DNA from: RPQJ01 sp963698735
Lineage (GTDB): Bacteria; Pseudomonadota; Gammaproteobacteria; Steroidobacterales; Steroidobacteraceae
Length of the DNA: 64,000 bases
NCBI GenBank assembly: GCA_963698735.1
Contig: CAVOSA010000029.1
Span: forward strand, 1-64,000
Direction of reading: 5' to 3'
Shown here: positions 7,278-16,374 of the stretch, piece after piece
Layout: the number at the start of each line of letters is the position of its first letter
Numbering within the stretch: the first letter of the stretch is position 1
Program-made: the position numbers and the translations under genes
The notes under the pieces: generated by a model
What the model was told of the DNA's origin: nothing
Seen by the model: the letters and a program-made list of their open reading frames with translations, nothing else
The model's database searches: none

Positions 7278-8732
7278 ATGGAACCAGGAATCGCCACAGT
7301 GAACTCCACGCAAGACCGGCAGCTCTCGCGCGGCGCGCTGGTCGCGCTGGTGGTCGGCTCGATGGTCGGCGCAGGCATCTTCACGCTGCCAGCCGCATTC
7401 GGTCGTACCACGGGTGTCCTCGGTGCGCTCATCGCCTGGTGTATCGCCGGGTCCGGCATGCTGATGCTCGCCTTCGTGTTTCAGACCCTGTCGCGGAGGC
7501 GACCCGACCTCGACGCCGGCATCTATGCGTACGCGCAGGCCGGCTTTGGCAGCTACCTGGGCTTCGTCTCGGCCTTCGGCTACTGGATTGCCTGCTGCCT
7601 GGCCGACGTCGCGTGCCTGATCCTGATCAAGGCTACGTTCGGGCAGTTCTTCCCCGTGTTCGGTGACGGCTCGACCGCCGTGGCGATCGTGTCGGCATCC
7701 GTACTGGTGTGGAGCGTCCACGTCCTGGTGCTGCGCGGCGTCCGTGAGGCTGCGGCGCTCAACACCATCGCCACCGTCGCCAAGATGGTCCCGATCGTCA
7801 TTTTCATCGTGGTCGTCATTGCGGGATTCAAGGCGGACGTCTTCGCGTTGAATTTCTGGGGTGACGCCGAGCACAGCCTGACGAGCGTGGCGAACCAGGT
7901 GCGCAACACGATGCTGGTCACCGTGTTCGTGTTCGTCGGCATCGAGGGAGCCAGCGTCTACTCGCGCTATGCGAAGGATCGCAACGACGTCGGTATCGCC
8001 ACCGTGCTCGGCTTCCTGGGCGTGCTGTGCCTGCTCGTCCTGGTCACGGTGTTCTCCTATGGAATCCTGCTGCGAGAGGATCTTGCGGCACTCGCCAACC
8101 CGTCGATGGCGGGGGTGATGGAGGCGATCGTCGGGCCCTGGGGCCGCGTGTTTGTCAGCATCGGCCTGCTGATCTCGATCCTCGGCAACTACCTGTCGTG
8201 GTCGCTGCTCGCCGCCGAGGTGCTGCATTCGGCAGGCAAGAGCAACACGATGCCGTCTTTCCTCGCGCGGGAGAACCCTAACGGCGTGCCGTTCGCGGCG
8301 CTGTGGCTGACCAACGTCGTGATCCAGGCTTTCGTGCTCGTCACCTGGTTCGCCGAGTCCGCATTCACCATCGCGCTGAAGATGACCAGTGCCATGACAC
8401 TGGTGCCCTACCTGCTGGTCGCCGCCTATGGCCTCAAGCTCGCGTGGACCGGCGAGACCTACGGCCATGGACGGACACGACCGCCGCCGCGACGGGCTGC
8501 GCGGCGCCATCGCCACGGTCTATGCGGCCGGCATGCTCTACGCCGGCGGTGCGAAGTTCATGCTGCTGGCGGCGCTGCTGTACGCGCCCGGCACCTGGCT
8601 CTACTTCTACGCGCGGCGCGAGCAGCGGCAGCGCTCTGTTTACCCGTGGCCGAAATGATGGTCTTCGGCGTCGTCGCCAGCGCGGCGATCGTGGCGCTGG
8701 CCGCGCTCGCCTCCGGCGCGATCGTCATTTAG
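7278..8732 (+). CDS. ArcD-like amino acid permease (APC superfamily), two compensating frameshifts
   Basis: This encodes an APC-superfamily transporter similar to arginine/ornithine antiporters. The N-terminus shows V-G-S-M-V-G-A-G-I-F-x-L-P at about residues 28-40, and about 12 helices follow. After A-W-T-G-E-T-Y (near 8462) the expected helical sequence continues in the +1 frame: R-R-R-D-G-L-R-G-A-I-A-T-V-Y-A, then L-L-Y-A-P-G-T-W-L-Y-F-Y-A-R-R-E. Near 8650 the homology returns to the first frame for the last hydrophobic helix. The shifts cancel, so total length stays a multiple of three. This could be assembly error or a mutated gene. No clear ribosome-binding site marks the start; GTG at 7302 is an alternative. 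Confidence 0.75.
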   Translation: MEPGIATVNSTQDRQLSRGALVALVVGSMVGAGIFTLPAAFGRTTGVLGALIAWCIAGSGMLMLAFVFQTLSRRRPDLDAGIYAYAQAGFGSYLGFVSAFGYWIACCLADVACLILIKATFGQFFPVFGDGSTAVAIVSASVLVWSVHVLVLRGVREAAALNTIATVAKMVPIVIFIVVVIAGFKADVFALNFWGDAEHSLTSVANQVRNTMLVTVFVFVGIEGASVYSRYAKDRNDVGIATVLGFLGVLCLLVLVTVFSYGILLREDLAALANPSMAGVMEAIVGPWGRVFVSIGLLISILGNYLSWSLLAAEVLHSAGKSNTMPSFLARENPNGVPFAALWLTNVVIQAFVLVTWFAESAFTIALKMTSAMTLVPYLLVAAYGLKLAWTGETYGHGRTRPPPRRAARRHRHGLCGRHALRRRCEVHAAGGAAVRARHLALLLRAARAAAALCLPVAEMMVFGVVASAAIVALAALASGAIVI

Positions 8733-9077
8733 TCATGACCAGGGGCCACCGACCTGCCGGTCGAGCGACCGTTTGCTGCACAGCAGCAAGGACCGGCTCA
8801 GGCGCACCGCCATGGCGGCACGGGCGATGCTGCCGTGCTCGGCCGGGACTGGAACATGGCCGATCTGCAGAGGATGCAGCGGTATGCATTATTGCTATAG
8901 AGGGCATGCCTGTAACGAAATGGACATGTCCGGCGCAGATCGTGACAATGAACGTGGCGCTGCCACCACGGTGACGCCAACAAACGTTTCTCGAATCCGC
9001 GCCCGGCTTGCGTCCGTCTGCGCGTGCGCCTGGGGTGGCGGGCCACGGCACTGTGCGGCAGAGGTGGAACAGAGAAG
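8733..9077. other. Intergenic region of 345 bp with no recognised gene
   Basis: Short open frames run through this stretch on both strands, but none has family-like sequence or a ribosome-binding site, and I see no RNA gene. A slightly AT-richer patch around 8886-8903 (TATGCATTATTGCTATAGA) could hold a promoter for the downstream sulfatase module. No convincing -35/-10 pair could be placed. Confidence 0.4.
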
Positions 9078-9581
9078 ATGACCAAGGCAGTATCGAACTC
9101 GCAGGTGATGCTGGCTCGAGTTGTGGTCGGCCTGATGGCCGCTTTCGTCGTCGGCGGCCTGCTCTGGTACGGCTTCGCTGCGGAGGAGCGCGCGCGGCTG
9201 TGGCAGAACCTGTTCGATCGACCGGGTGGGCCGATGGTCTTCCGCTTCTTCCTGCAGCCGACCATGGCGGCGCTCGCCGCGTGGCGCGATGGGCTCAGTG
9301 ACGCCCGGGCCCGGCGCACGCCTTTTTTCGAGGGCGCCCTCCGGGACCCGGCGCAACGCGCTGTCCGCCTGAACGAGGCACTGGTGGCCACCGCGCGCAT
9401 CATCCTGCTGGGACTGGTGATGGACGGCATCTACCAGGCGATCGAGTTCAAGACCTTCCACCCGGCCGAGGCTGTGATCATCGCGCTGTTGCTCGCCTTC
9501 GTGCCCTACCTGCTGCTGCGCGGGCTGTTCGCGCGCGCCGCGCGCTGGTGGTTCAACCGTGAAGGGGATTTCCAGCGATGA
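9078..9581 (+). CDS. Hypothetical membrane protein upstream of the sulfatase module
   Basis: This 167-residue protein has three likely membrane helices: one near the N-terminus (about residues 11-32) and two in the C-terminal half (about 103-123 and 133-153). A charged central segment of about 40 residues lies between them. I do not recognise the family. The ATG at 9078 has a weak AGAGAAG site. The stop overlaps the ATG of the DUF202 gene (ATGA), so the two membrane proteins are coupled and may act together. The reading from 9024 would add residues with no support. Confidence 0.65.
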   Translation: MTKAVSNSQVMLARVVVGLMAAFVVGGLLWYGFAAEERARLWQNLFDRPGGPMVFRFFLQPTMAALAAWRDGLSDARARRTPFFEGALRDPAQRAVRLNEALVATARIILLGLVMDGIYQAIEFKTFHPAEAVIIALLLAFVPYLLLRGLFARAARWWFNREGDFQR

Positions 9582-10018
9582 GTGACCCGCAGGCCAGCGG
9601 CCAGCCTGAGCGGTTTGAAGTCCGCGTCACCTCCGACAGCCATTTCGCCTGGCTGCGCACGCGGCTCGCCGTCGAACGCACGATGCTGGCCTACATGCGC
9701 ACGGCCGTCGCGCTGATCGGGTTTGGTTTCACGATTTTCCAGTTTCTGCAGAGAGTCCAGGAGGTTCCCGGCAGGGCTGTCTACTTTCCGCGCGCGGCGT
9801 GGTATTTGAGCCTGTCACTGATTTTTTGCGGCGTGGCGGCGGCGGTCACCTCGCTGTTCGAGTATCAGCGGCTGATCAGCTACCTGAGAAGCGGCGGGTA
9901 TTCAGCCATCGCCGGCGTGGCCACCATGCAGAGGAGGACGCCACTCTACGCGATTACGGGCGTCCTGATCGTCATCGGCGTCTTTGCCTTTTTCTCCGTG
10001 CTGCTGAGCGTCGAGTGA
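9578..10018 (+). CDS. DUF202 (YidH-like) membrane protein
   Basis: This 146-residue protein has the DUF202 signature near its start: W-L-R-T-R-L-A-x-E-R-T-x-L-A-Y-x-R-T-A at about residues 26-44. Three membrane helices follow. Similar proteins include E. coli YidH, whose function is unknown. It overlaps the previous gene by 4 bases. Its stop overlaps the GTG start of the sulfatase-maturating enzyme, placing it in the same coupled operon. Confidence 0.85.
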   Translation: MSDPQASGQPERFEVRVTSDSHFAWLRTRLAVERTMLAYMRTAVALIGFGFTIFQFLQRVQEVPGRAVYFPRAAWYLSLSLIFCGVAAAVTSLFEYQRLISYLRSGGYSAIAGVATMQRRTPLYAITGVLIVIGVFAFFSVLLSVE

Positions 10019-11431
10019 CTACTCCCGCCACTCCCACGGTTGCGATCCCGCCGCTGACGGCGAACGCCCCGCCGGGCTTCCACCTGCTCGCCAAGCCGAG
10101 CGGGTCGACCTGCAACATCGACTGCACCTATTGCTTTTTCCTGTCGAAGGAATCGCTGTACCCGAACGACAGGCACCGCATGTCGGAGGCCACGCTCGAG
10201 GCCTACCTGCGCCAGCTGCTGGAGTCGCACCGCACGCCGCAGGTCACGGTGGCCTGGCAGGGTGGCGAGCCCACGCTGATGAAGCTCGAGTTCTTTCGCC
10301 GCGCAGTCGAACTGGTCGAGAAGCACCGCCATCCCGGGCAGACCGTACAGCACACCTTCCAGACCAACGGCCTGCTGATCGACGACGACTGGTGCGCGTT
10401 CTTCAAGGAGCACAATTTTCTCGTCGGCTTGAGCGTCGACGGCCCGCGCGAGCTGCACGACACCTACCGGGTCGACCGCCGCGGCCAGGGTACCTTCGAC
10501 CTGGTGATGCGCGGCTGGCGTTACCTGCGCAAGCACGAGGTCGACTTCAACATCCTGTGCACCGTCAACGCCGCCAACCAGCAGCACGGCCGCACGGTCT
10601 ATCGCTTCTTCCGCGACGAACTGGGCGCGAAGTGGATACAGTTCATCCCGATCATCGAGCGCGCCACCGAGCAGACGATCGACATCGCCAACAAGGGTTG
10701 GAGCGAGCAGGCCGGCAAGAAGCGCCTGCTGTATACCCAGACTGGCAACCTGGTCACCGAGCGCACGGTCGGCGCCGAGCAATACGGCCGCTTCCTCATC
10801 GACATCTTCGAGGAATGGGTGCGCCACGACGTGGGCCAGGTGTACGTGCAGCTCTTCGACGTGACGCTGGAAGCCTTCTTCGGCCGCCACCTGCTCTGCA
10901 TCCACGCGCCGACCTGCGGCTACGGCCCGGCGCTGGAGCACAACGGCGACCTCTACTCCTGCGATCACTTCGTCGAGCCGAAGTACAAGCTCGGCAACAT
11001 CCACCAGACGCACATGCTCGAGCTGGTGGCATCGCCCGCGCAGCGCAAGTTCGGCAACGACAAGCGCGACACGCTGACGGCCCAATGCCGGGGCTGCAAG
11101 GTGCTGCAACTGGTGCAATGGCGGCTGCCCCAAGGACCGGTTCGCGTTGTCCCGCGACGGTGAGCCGGGCCAGAACTACCTGTGCCCGGGCCTGGAGCTG
11201 TTCTTCCTCCACACCGGCCCGACCTTCAACGTCATGGTGCAGTTGCTGCGGCAGGGCCGCCCGCCGGCCGACGTGATGGCCTCGGTCGCTGAGCAGGACA
11301 ACCGGCGTGGGGCGTATCAGCCCTGCCCCTGCGGCAGCGGCAAGAGTTTCCGCTTCTGCCACGGCGACAAGGCCGCGCTGTCGCCCTTCAGCGGGGTCGA
11401 TCGCGCATCGCTCGCTCCGCCGGGCCCCTAG
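10015..11431 (+). CDS. Anaerobic sulfatase-maturating radical SAM enzyme, one frameshift near the end
   Basis: This radical SAM enzyme should convert the active-site Cys of the neighbouring sulfatase to formylglycine. The CX3CX2C cluster is Cys33, Cys37, Cys40, with W-Q-G-G-E-P-T-L downstream and a SPASM-type region rich in Cys. Near 11105-11113 the Cys motif breaks. Removing one base (a G) restores C-R-G-C-K-V-L-Q-L-C-N-G-G-C-P-K-D-R-F, with the spacing expected for the family, and joins a tail that ends in a SEC-C motif (P-C-P-C-G-S-G-K, then C-H-G). The total of 1417 bases is one more than a multiple of three. GTG start overlapping the DUF202 stop; corrected length about 471 residues. Confidence 0.85.
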
Positions 11432-11505
11432 ATTTCTTGGAACCGGGTTGCTTTGAGCCACTCCGGATTTAGCGTCAGCACAGACAAGTGAGTAAGGAAG
11501 AGACC

Positions 11506-13080
11506 ATGCCAGCGAAGAAAGCCGAACATCCTGATCCTCTGGGGCGACGACGTGGGCTGGTGGAACATCAGCTACAACAGCCGCGGCCAGATGGGCTACC
11601 GCACGCCCAATATCGACCGCGTGGCCAACGAGGGCGTGGCCTTCACCGACTACTACGCCCAGCAGAGCTGCACGGCGGGTCGCGCCGCGTTCATGACCGG
11701 GCAGAACCCGATCCGCACCGGGCTGACCAAGGTGGGCATGCCCGGCGCCCCCAACGGCCTGCAGTGCGGAAGACCCGACCATGGCCGAGCTGCTCAAGCC
11801 GCTGGGCTACGCCACCGGCCAGTTCGGCAAGAACCACTTCGGCGACCGCGACGAGCATCTGCCCACGATGCACGGCTTCGATGAGTTCTTCGGCAACCTG
11901 TACCACCTCAATGCCGAGGAAGAGCCGGAGGATCCGGACTACCCGAAGAACCCGGAGTTCAAGAAGAAGTTCGGGCCGCGCGGCGTGCTCCACTGCAAGT
12001 CAGACGGCAAGGGCGGGCAGACGATCAAGGACACCGGGCCGCTGACCAAGAAGCGCATGGAGACCATCGACGACGAGGTGACCAAGCATGCGCTGCGCTT
12101 CATCGACGAGGCGCACAAGGCGAAGACGCCGTTCTTCCTCTGGTACAACACGACGGCAATGCACTTCCGCACCCACTGCGCCGAGAAGCACAAGGGCAAG
12201 AGCGGCCAGGGCGACTACAACGACGTGATGGTCGCGCACGACGAGAACATCGGCATGATGCTGAACAAGCTCGACAAGCTCGGCATCGCCGAAGACACCA
12301 TCGTCATGTATTCGACCGACAACGGCGTGCACTACAACACCTGGCCGGATGCCGGCATCACGCCGTTCCGCTCCGAGAAGAACACCAACTGGGAAGGCGG
12401 CTGGCGCGTGCCGTGCTTCGTGCGCTGGCCGGGCCAGTTCAAGGCCGGCACGGTGCTCAACGGCATCGTCACGCCACCAGGACTGGCTGGCCACCTTCCT
12501 CGCCGCCGCCGGCGTGCCGGACATCAAGGAGAAGCTGCTCAAGGGCCACAAGGTCGGCAAGAAGACCTACAAGGTCCACATCGACGGCTACAACATGCTG
12601 CCGTACCTCAAGGGCGAGGTGAAGGAGAGCCCGCGCAATTCCTTCTTCTACATCAGCGACGACGGCGACATCATGGCGATCCGCATGCAGGACTGGAAGG
12701 TGGTGCTGATGGAGCAGCGCGCCAAGCAACTGGCGTGCTGGGCAGAGCCGTTCGTGAAGTTGCGGGTCCCGAAGATGTTCCATCTGCGGCGTGACCCGTT
12801 CGAGCGGGCCGACGAGAACTCGAACACCTACTACGACTGGATCATCTCCCACGCCTACATCATCTACCTGATGCAGGGCGTGGTCGCCAGCCAGATCGAG
12901 AACTTCACGAAGTTCCCGCCGCGGCAGAAGCCGGCCTCGTTCAACCTGGACGCGGTAATGCGTGACCTGGAAGCAGCCAGCGGCGCGATTGATCTGCCCG
13001 CTCCATCGCCCGCAGCGATGGGGCCGCGCCCGGCCGGACGACCTGGCGCGGTGTCTCAGCAGGCCCGGGCGACCGATTGA
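11506..13080 (+). CDS. Arylsulfatase-family sulfatase (Cys type), three single-base frameshifts
   Basis: This is a type I sulfatase. The modified cysteine lies in C-T-A-G-R (Cys55 in the corrected protein) and metal-binding G-D-D precedes it at 13-15. M-Y-S-T-D-N-G-V-H-Y-N follows in the middle. The reading frame changes near 11523, 11765 and 12470. At each point removing one base (G, T, C) restores family sequence: K-K-P-N-I-L-I-L-W-G, then L-Q-A-E-D-P-T-M, then V-S-H-Q-D-W-L-A-T. The ATG at 11506 follows AAGGAAGAG. No signal peptide is visible, so it may be cytoplasmic. Its partner maturase is just upstream. Confidence 0.85.
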
Positions 13081-13100
13081 TCGGTCGCCCGGGTCTTTTT
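13064..13100 (+). terminator. Strong intrinsic terminator after the sulfatase gene
   Basis: A perfect 13-bp stem pairs 13064-13076 (CCCGGGCGACCGA) with 13081-13093, followed by TCTTTTT at 13094-13100. The loop is only four bases and contains part of the sulfatase stop codon (TGA at 13078-13080). It should end the operon that begins at 9078. Confidence 0.92.
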
Positions 13101-13142
13101 CGCTGTACCCGGCGTAGATGCCGACATACCTGGGAGGCTGCC

Positions 13143-14772
13143 GTGACCAACGATTCATCTGCTGATGTCATTTCTGGCACGCCGGCGTCTGCGGACGCGG
13201 CCAGCGGCCACCGACCCGCTGCCATCCTGGAACGACGGGTCGGCCAAGCAGAGCATCGTCAGCTTCGTCGAGAAGGTGACGAAGGAAGGTTCGCCATCTT
13301 TTGTCCCCGTCCCCGAACGGATCGCCACCTTCGACAACGACGGGACGCTCTGGTGCGAGACGCCGGTTCCCGTGCAAGTGTATTTCGCACTCGACCGTGT
13401 GAAGGCCCTTGAGTCGCAGCACCCCGAATGGAAGAGCACGGAACCGTTCGCCTCGCTGCTCAAGGGGGATCTGAAGGCCACGATCGCCGGCGGTGACGAG
13501 GCGCTGCTCGAAATAGTCATGGCCACCCACGCGGGAATGACCACCGTGGAGTTCGGGCGGATCGTGGAGGATTGGATTGCCACGGCGAAGCATCCGCAGA
13601 CCGGCAGGCTCTTCACCGAAATGACCTATCAGCCGATGCTCGAACTGCTCGCCTACCTGCGCGCCAACGGGTTCAGGAACTACATCGTCACGGGAGGCGG
13701 CATCGAGTTCGTGCGCCAATGGGGCGAGCGCATCTACGGCGTCACACCCGAGCAGGTCATTGGCAGCAGCATCAAGACCAAATTCGAGCTGCGCGACGGA
13801 AAGCCGGTTCTCATGCGCCTGCCGCACTTGAACTTCAACAACGACAAGGCCGGCAAGCCGGTCACGATCCACCAGCACATCGGTCGCGCGCCCACTGCAG
13901 CCTTCGGCAACTCCGTCGGTGACCAGCAGATGCTGGAATACACACTGGGCAGCGGCGGTGCTCGCTTCGGACTGCTCGTGCTGCACGATGACGCGGCACG
14001 CGAATACGCCTACGGCCCGGCACAGGGCTTACCCGAGCCGCAGCTCGGGGCCTTCACGCCGGCCCTTCACGAGCAGGCGATGCGCGCCGGCTGGACCGTA
14101 GTCAGCATGAAGGACGATTGGAAGCAGGTGTTCCCGTTCGAGTCGAGCGCGGTCACCGCGATAAACATCCTGCTGGAGCCCGACGCCACGATGCTGCAGC
14201 GTGCCGAAGCCAACAACGCCCGGCTGTTGAAGGTCTTCCCCAAAGGGTTCGCGCTGGATGCGACGCACCGTCCGCACGTCACGCTCCTCCAGCGTTTCGT
14301 TCGCACGGCGGACCTGGACAAGGTCTTCGCTGCCGCCGGCAAGGTTTTTGCCGGCGTCGATGTGCCGGGCGTGCGGATGGAGGCCTTCAAGTACTACTAC
14401 ATCCCGAGCGGCGCCGTCGGACTGGCGGGCATCGTCGCCAGACCGAGCCTTGAACTGCGCGACCTGCAGCGGGACTTGATCGATGCCGTGGCTCCGTTCA
14501 CCGTGGCAGCCGGTGGCTCGGACGCCTTTGCCACCACGCCGGAGGATCCAGTCATCGACCCGCTTCTGATCGACTATGTGTCGACGTTCGTGCAGAAGTC
14601 GGCCGGCGAACACTTCAGTCCGCACGTCACCACGGGCATTGCGCCGCGTGACTACCTCGACAAGATGCTCGCTGAACCGTTCGAGCCGTTCACGTTCTCG
14701 CCGGCAGGCGCAGCCGTCTACCAGCTGGGTCAGTTCGGCACCGCTGCGAAGAAACTCCATGAATGGGCTTGA
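13143..14772 (+). CDS. HAD-family phosphatase fused to a 2H phosphoesterase domain, probable frameshift at the N-terminus
   Basis: The N-terminal half is a HAD hydrolase with motif I F-D-N-D-G-T-L, followed by I-V-T-G-G-G and G-N-S-V-G-D-Q-Q motifs. The C-terminal ~190 residues resemble the 2'-5' RNA ligase/2H phosphoesterase fold: two H-V-T motifs 116 residues apart, at bases about 14275 and 14623. GGGAGG precedes the GTG at 13143. Between 13190 and 13215 the frame must shift by one to reach T-D-P-L-P-S-W-N-D-G, the usual start of this HAD family. If there is no shift, the gene begins at ATG 13165 without a ribosome-binding site. The substrate is unknown. Confidence 0.7.
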
Positions 14773-14933
14773 AGCGCTGAGGCAGCGTCGCCGCGTGGAT
14801 GCCTGCCTGTTCTGACCTGCCGAGCCCTTTCGTCAGGTCGTGTTTGACACCTCCTCGCAGCGGCGGTCACCATGAGCCATCGCACACCCTTTACTCGCAG
14901 GCCCTTCTATCCTGAGCGAGACAGGAGAACTTG

Positions 14934-15278
14934 ATGAAAGACTGGCTGACTGTCATCGCCTTCAACGTCGTCACGATCATCCAGATCATGGCGCTGCTGG
15001 TCGTGGCCTTCGGGACGATCCAGGCCTTCGTCCACAGCCTGCGCGCGATGGTCAACCCGTCGGGGTCTGGCCACAACTTCCACAGTGGCTACGTTCAATA
15101 TGCGCGCTGGCTGATTGTCGGCCTGACCTTTCAGCTTGCGGCCGACATCATCCAGACTTCCTTCGCACCGAGCTGGGATGAGATCGGGCAACTTGCTGCC
15201 ATCGCCGCGATTCGCGCATTCGTCAATTTCTTCCTCGAGCACGACATGGCTCAGGAGGAGAAGCGCCGGAACGGCTGA
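14934..15278 (+). CDS. DUF1622-like small membrane protein
   Basis: This 114-residue protein has three hydrophobic helices, separated by a polar loop around residues 40-50, with the conserved-looking R-A-F-V-N-F-F-L-E-H-D-M ending seen in DUF1622 proteins. Function unknown. AGGAGA lies about six bases upstream of the ATG at 14934. A TTG three bases earlier is a possible alternative. Its 3' end overlaps the convergent ceramidase-family gene by 28 bases. Confidence 0.7.
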   Translation: MKDWLTVIAFNVVTIIQIMALLVVAFGTIQAFVHSLRAMVNPSGSGHNFHSGYVQYARWLIVGLTFQLAADIIQTSFAPSWDEIGQLAAIAAIRAFVNFFLEHDMAQEEKRRNG

Positions 15279-16045
15279 ACCGCCCGGGCTCCCGGCCGCA
15301 GCCTGCGCAGCCACAGCATGCGGCAGACGAACAGGCCCGCGACGGCGGCCGCGAGGTGCTTGAGCGAGTGACCGCTGGCCACGTGGCCGAGTCCAAACAG
15401 CTCCCGGTCGAACGTTTCCAGCAGCTTCGCCAGCACGTAACCCGCGAACACCCAGTAGATGTCGTTGCCCCGCGTGTAGCGCGAGGGCTGCAGCCACGCC
15501 AGCAGGAACAGGATCACCACCGAGTATCCCTGCAGCACGCCGTACGGCATGACGTTGCCGGTGCCCGCCCGCTCCGTCGCCCTCCAGTAGAGGACTGAGG
15601 CCGCACCGACCAGCAGCATCGGCACCAGCAGGGCGAGCCCGGTCCTGGTGTCGATGCGATCGACGACCTGGGCGGCGATGAGCGACATGAAGGCGATGGT
15701 CATCGGCAAGCGGTCCCAGAACAGCCGCTCGTTGTCGGGCACGAGGTGATAGTAGGCGGAGCCCAGCCCGGTCAACACCATGCCGGCAAAGAACACCGCG
15801 TAAGGCCAGCGCTCACTGTTCGACGCAAATTCCGTGCGTGGCCGCAGCACGACGCCAATACCGACCAGGCCCGCCAGCACGAATGCCGTGTTGGACGCCA
15901 CGTCGAGGAAGTTGGCGACCCCGAACATTTCCCGGTGATCGGCAAAATCGTGGTACGAGACGGGCTGGGGCATGGCCGGCAGCAGGAAGGCCGCCAGCAC
16001 GCTCAGCACCGTGAACCCGATGATGTAGCGCGTGCGCGTCGCCAT
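15251..16045 (-). CDS. Ceramidase-family membrane hydrolase
   Basis: This 264-residue protein has seven hydrophobic helices and the pattern of the alkaline ceramidase/CREST superfamily. G-S-A-Y-Y-H-L-x-P lies near residues 106-114, W-D-R-L-P-M-T follows, and S-G-H-S-L-K-H-L is near the C-terminus. These His, Asp and Ser residues form the zinc site of the family. The bacterial substrate is not known; ceramide-like or other amide lipids are possible. The gene follows lapA by 12 bases on the same strand. Confidence 0.8.
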   Translation of the reverse strand: MATRTRYIIGFTVLSVLAAFLLPAMPQPVSYHDFADHREMFGVANFLDVASNTAFVLAGLVGIGVVLRPRTEFASNSERWPYAVFFAGMVLTGLGSAYYHLVPDNERLFWDRLPMTIAFMSLIAAQVVDRIDTRTGLALLVPMLLVGAASVLYWRATERAGTGNVMPYGVLQGYSVVILFLLAWLQPSRYTRGNDIYWVFAGYVLAKLLETFDRELFGLGHVASGHSLKHLAAAVAGLFVCRMLWLRRLRPGARAVQPFRRFSS

Positions 16046-16057
16046 GCCCGATGCGGC

Positions 16058-16279
16058 CTAATTGCGCCGCGTGGCGCCGCGCACCCACGAGCGTAACAAC
16101 GCCAGCAGCAGGCCGCCGGTCAACATGCCGAGTACGTAGATGAGCAGGACCAGCACCGAGACCGGCATCGAGACACTGGCCGAGAACAGCGAGACCGTGA
16201 CTGATTCCAGGTTCTGGAACTTGAAGAGGATGATGATGGCCGCGAAGATGGCGATCAGCGCCATGTAGACGTAACGCAT
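16058..16279 (-). CDS. LapA/DUF1049-family small membrane protein
   Basis: This 73-residue protein has two membrane helices with the F-Q-N-L-E-S-V-T-V-S-L-F motif between them, typical of lipopolysaccharide assembly protein A family members (DUF1049). It has a basic C-terminal tail. In enterobacteria LapA works with LapB in lipopolysaccharide control, but no lapB is next to it here, so the exact role is open. Confidence 0.82.
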   Translation of the reverse strand: MRYVYMALIAIFAAIIILFKFQNLESVTVSLFSASVSMPVSVLVLLIYVLGMLTGGLLLALLRSWVRGATRRN

Positions 16280-16374
16280 GTCGTCTCCCTTGATACTGCA
16301 ACAGGCAACTGCGTCGCGATCTTAACCCGGAATCCGCGGACCGCGGCGATGACACCCGGCACGCCGTCGCGGAG

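Noticed and set aside
6942..8516. Long open frame on the minus strand (524 codons) opposite vapC and the permease
   Set aside because: The protein is full of His, Asp, Glu and Gln with no family sequence, as expected for the complement of GC-rich coding DNA. The plus-strand genes are recognisable.
8773..9081. Small plus-strand frame with several Cys residues between the permease and the sulfatase module
   Set aside because: It has no ribosome-binding site and no family-like pattern, and it overlaps the start of the next gene.
9946..11133. Open frame on the minus strand (395 codons) opposite the sulfatase maturase
   Set aside because: It has low-complexity Val/Ala/Glu/Arg composition and no ribosome-binding site. 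The plus strand encodes a radical SAM enzyme.
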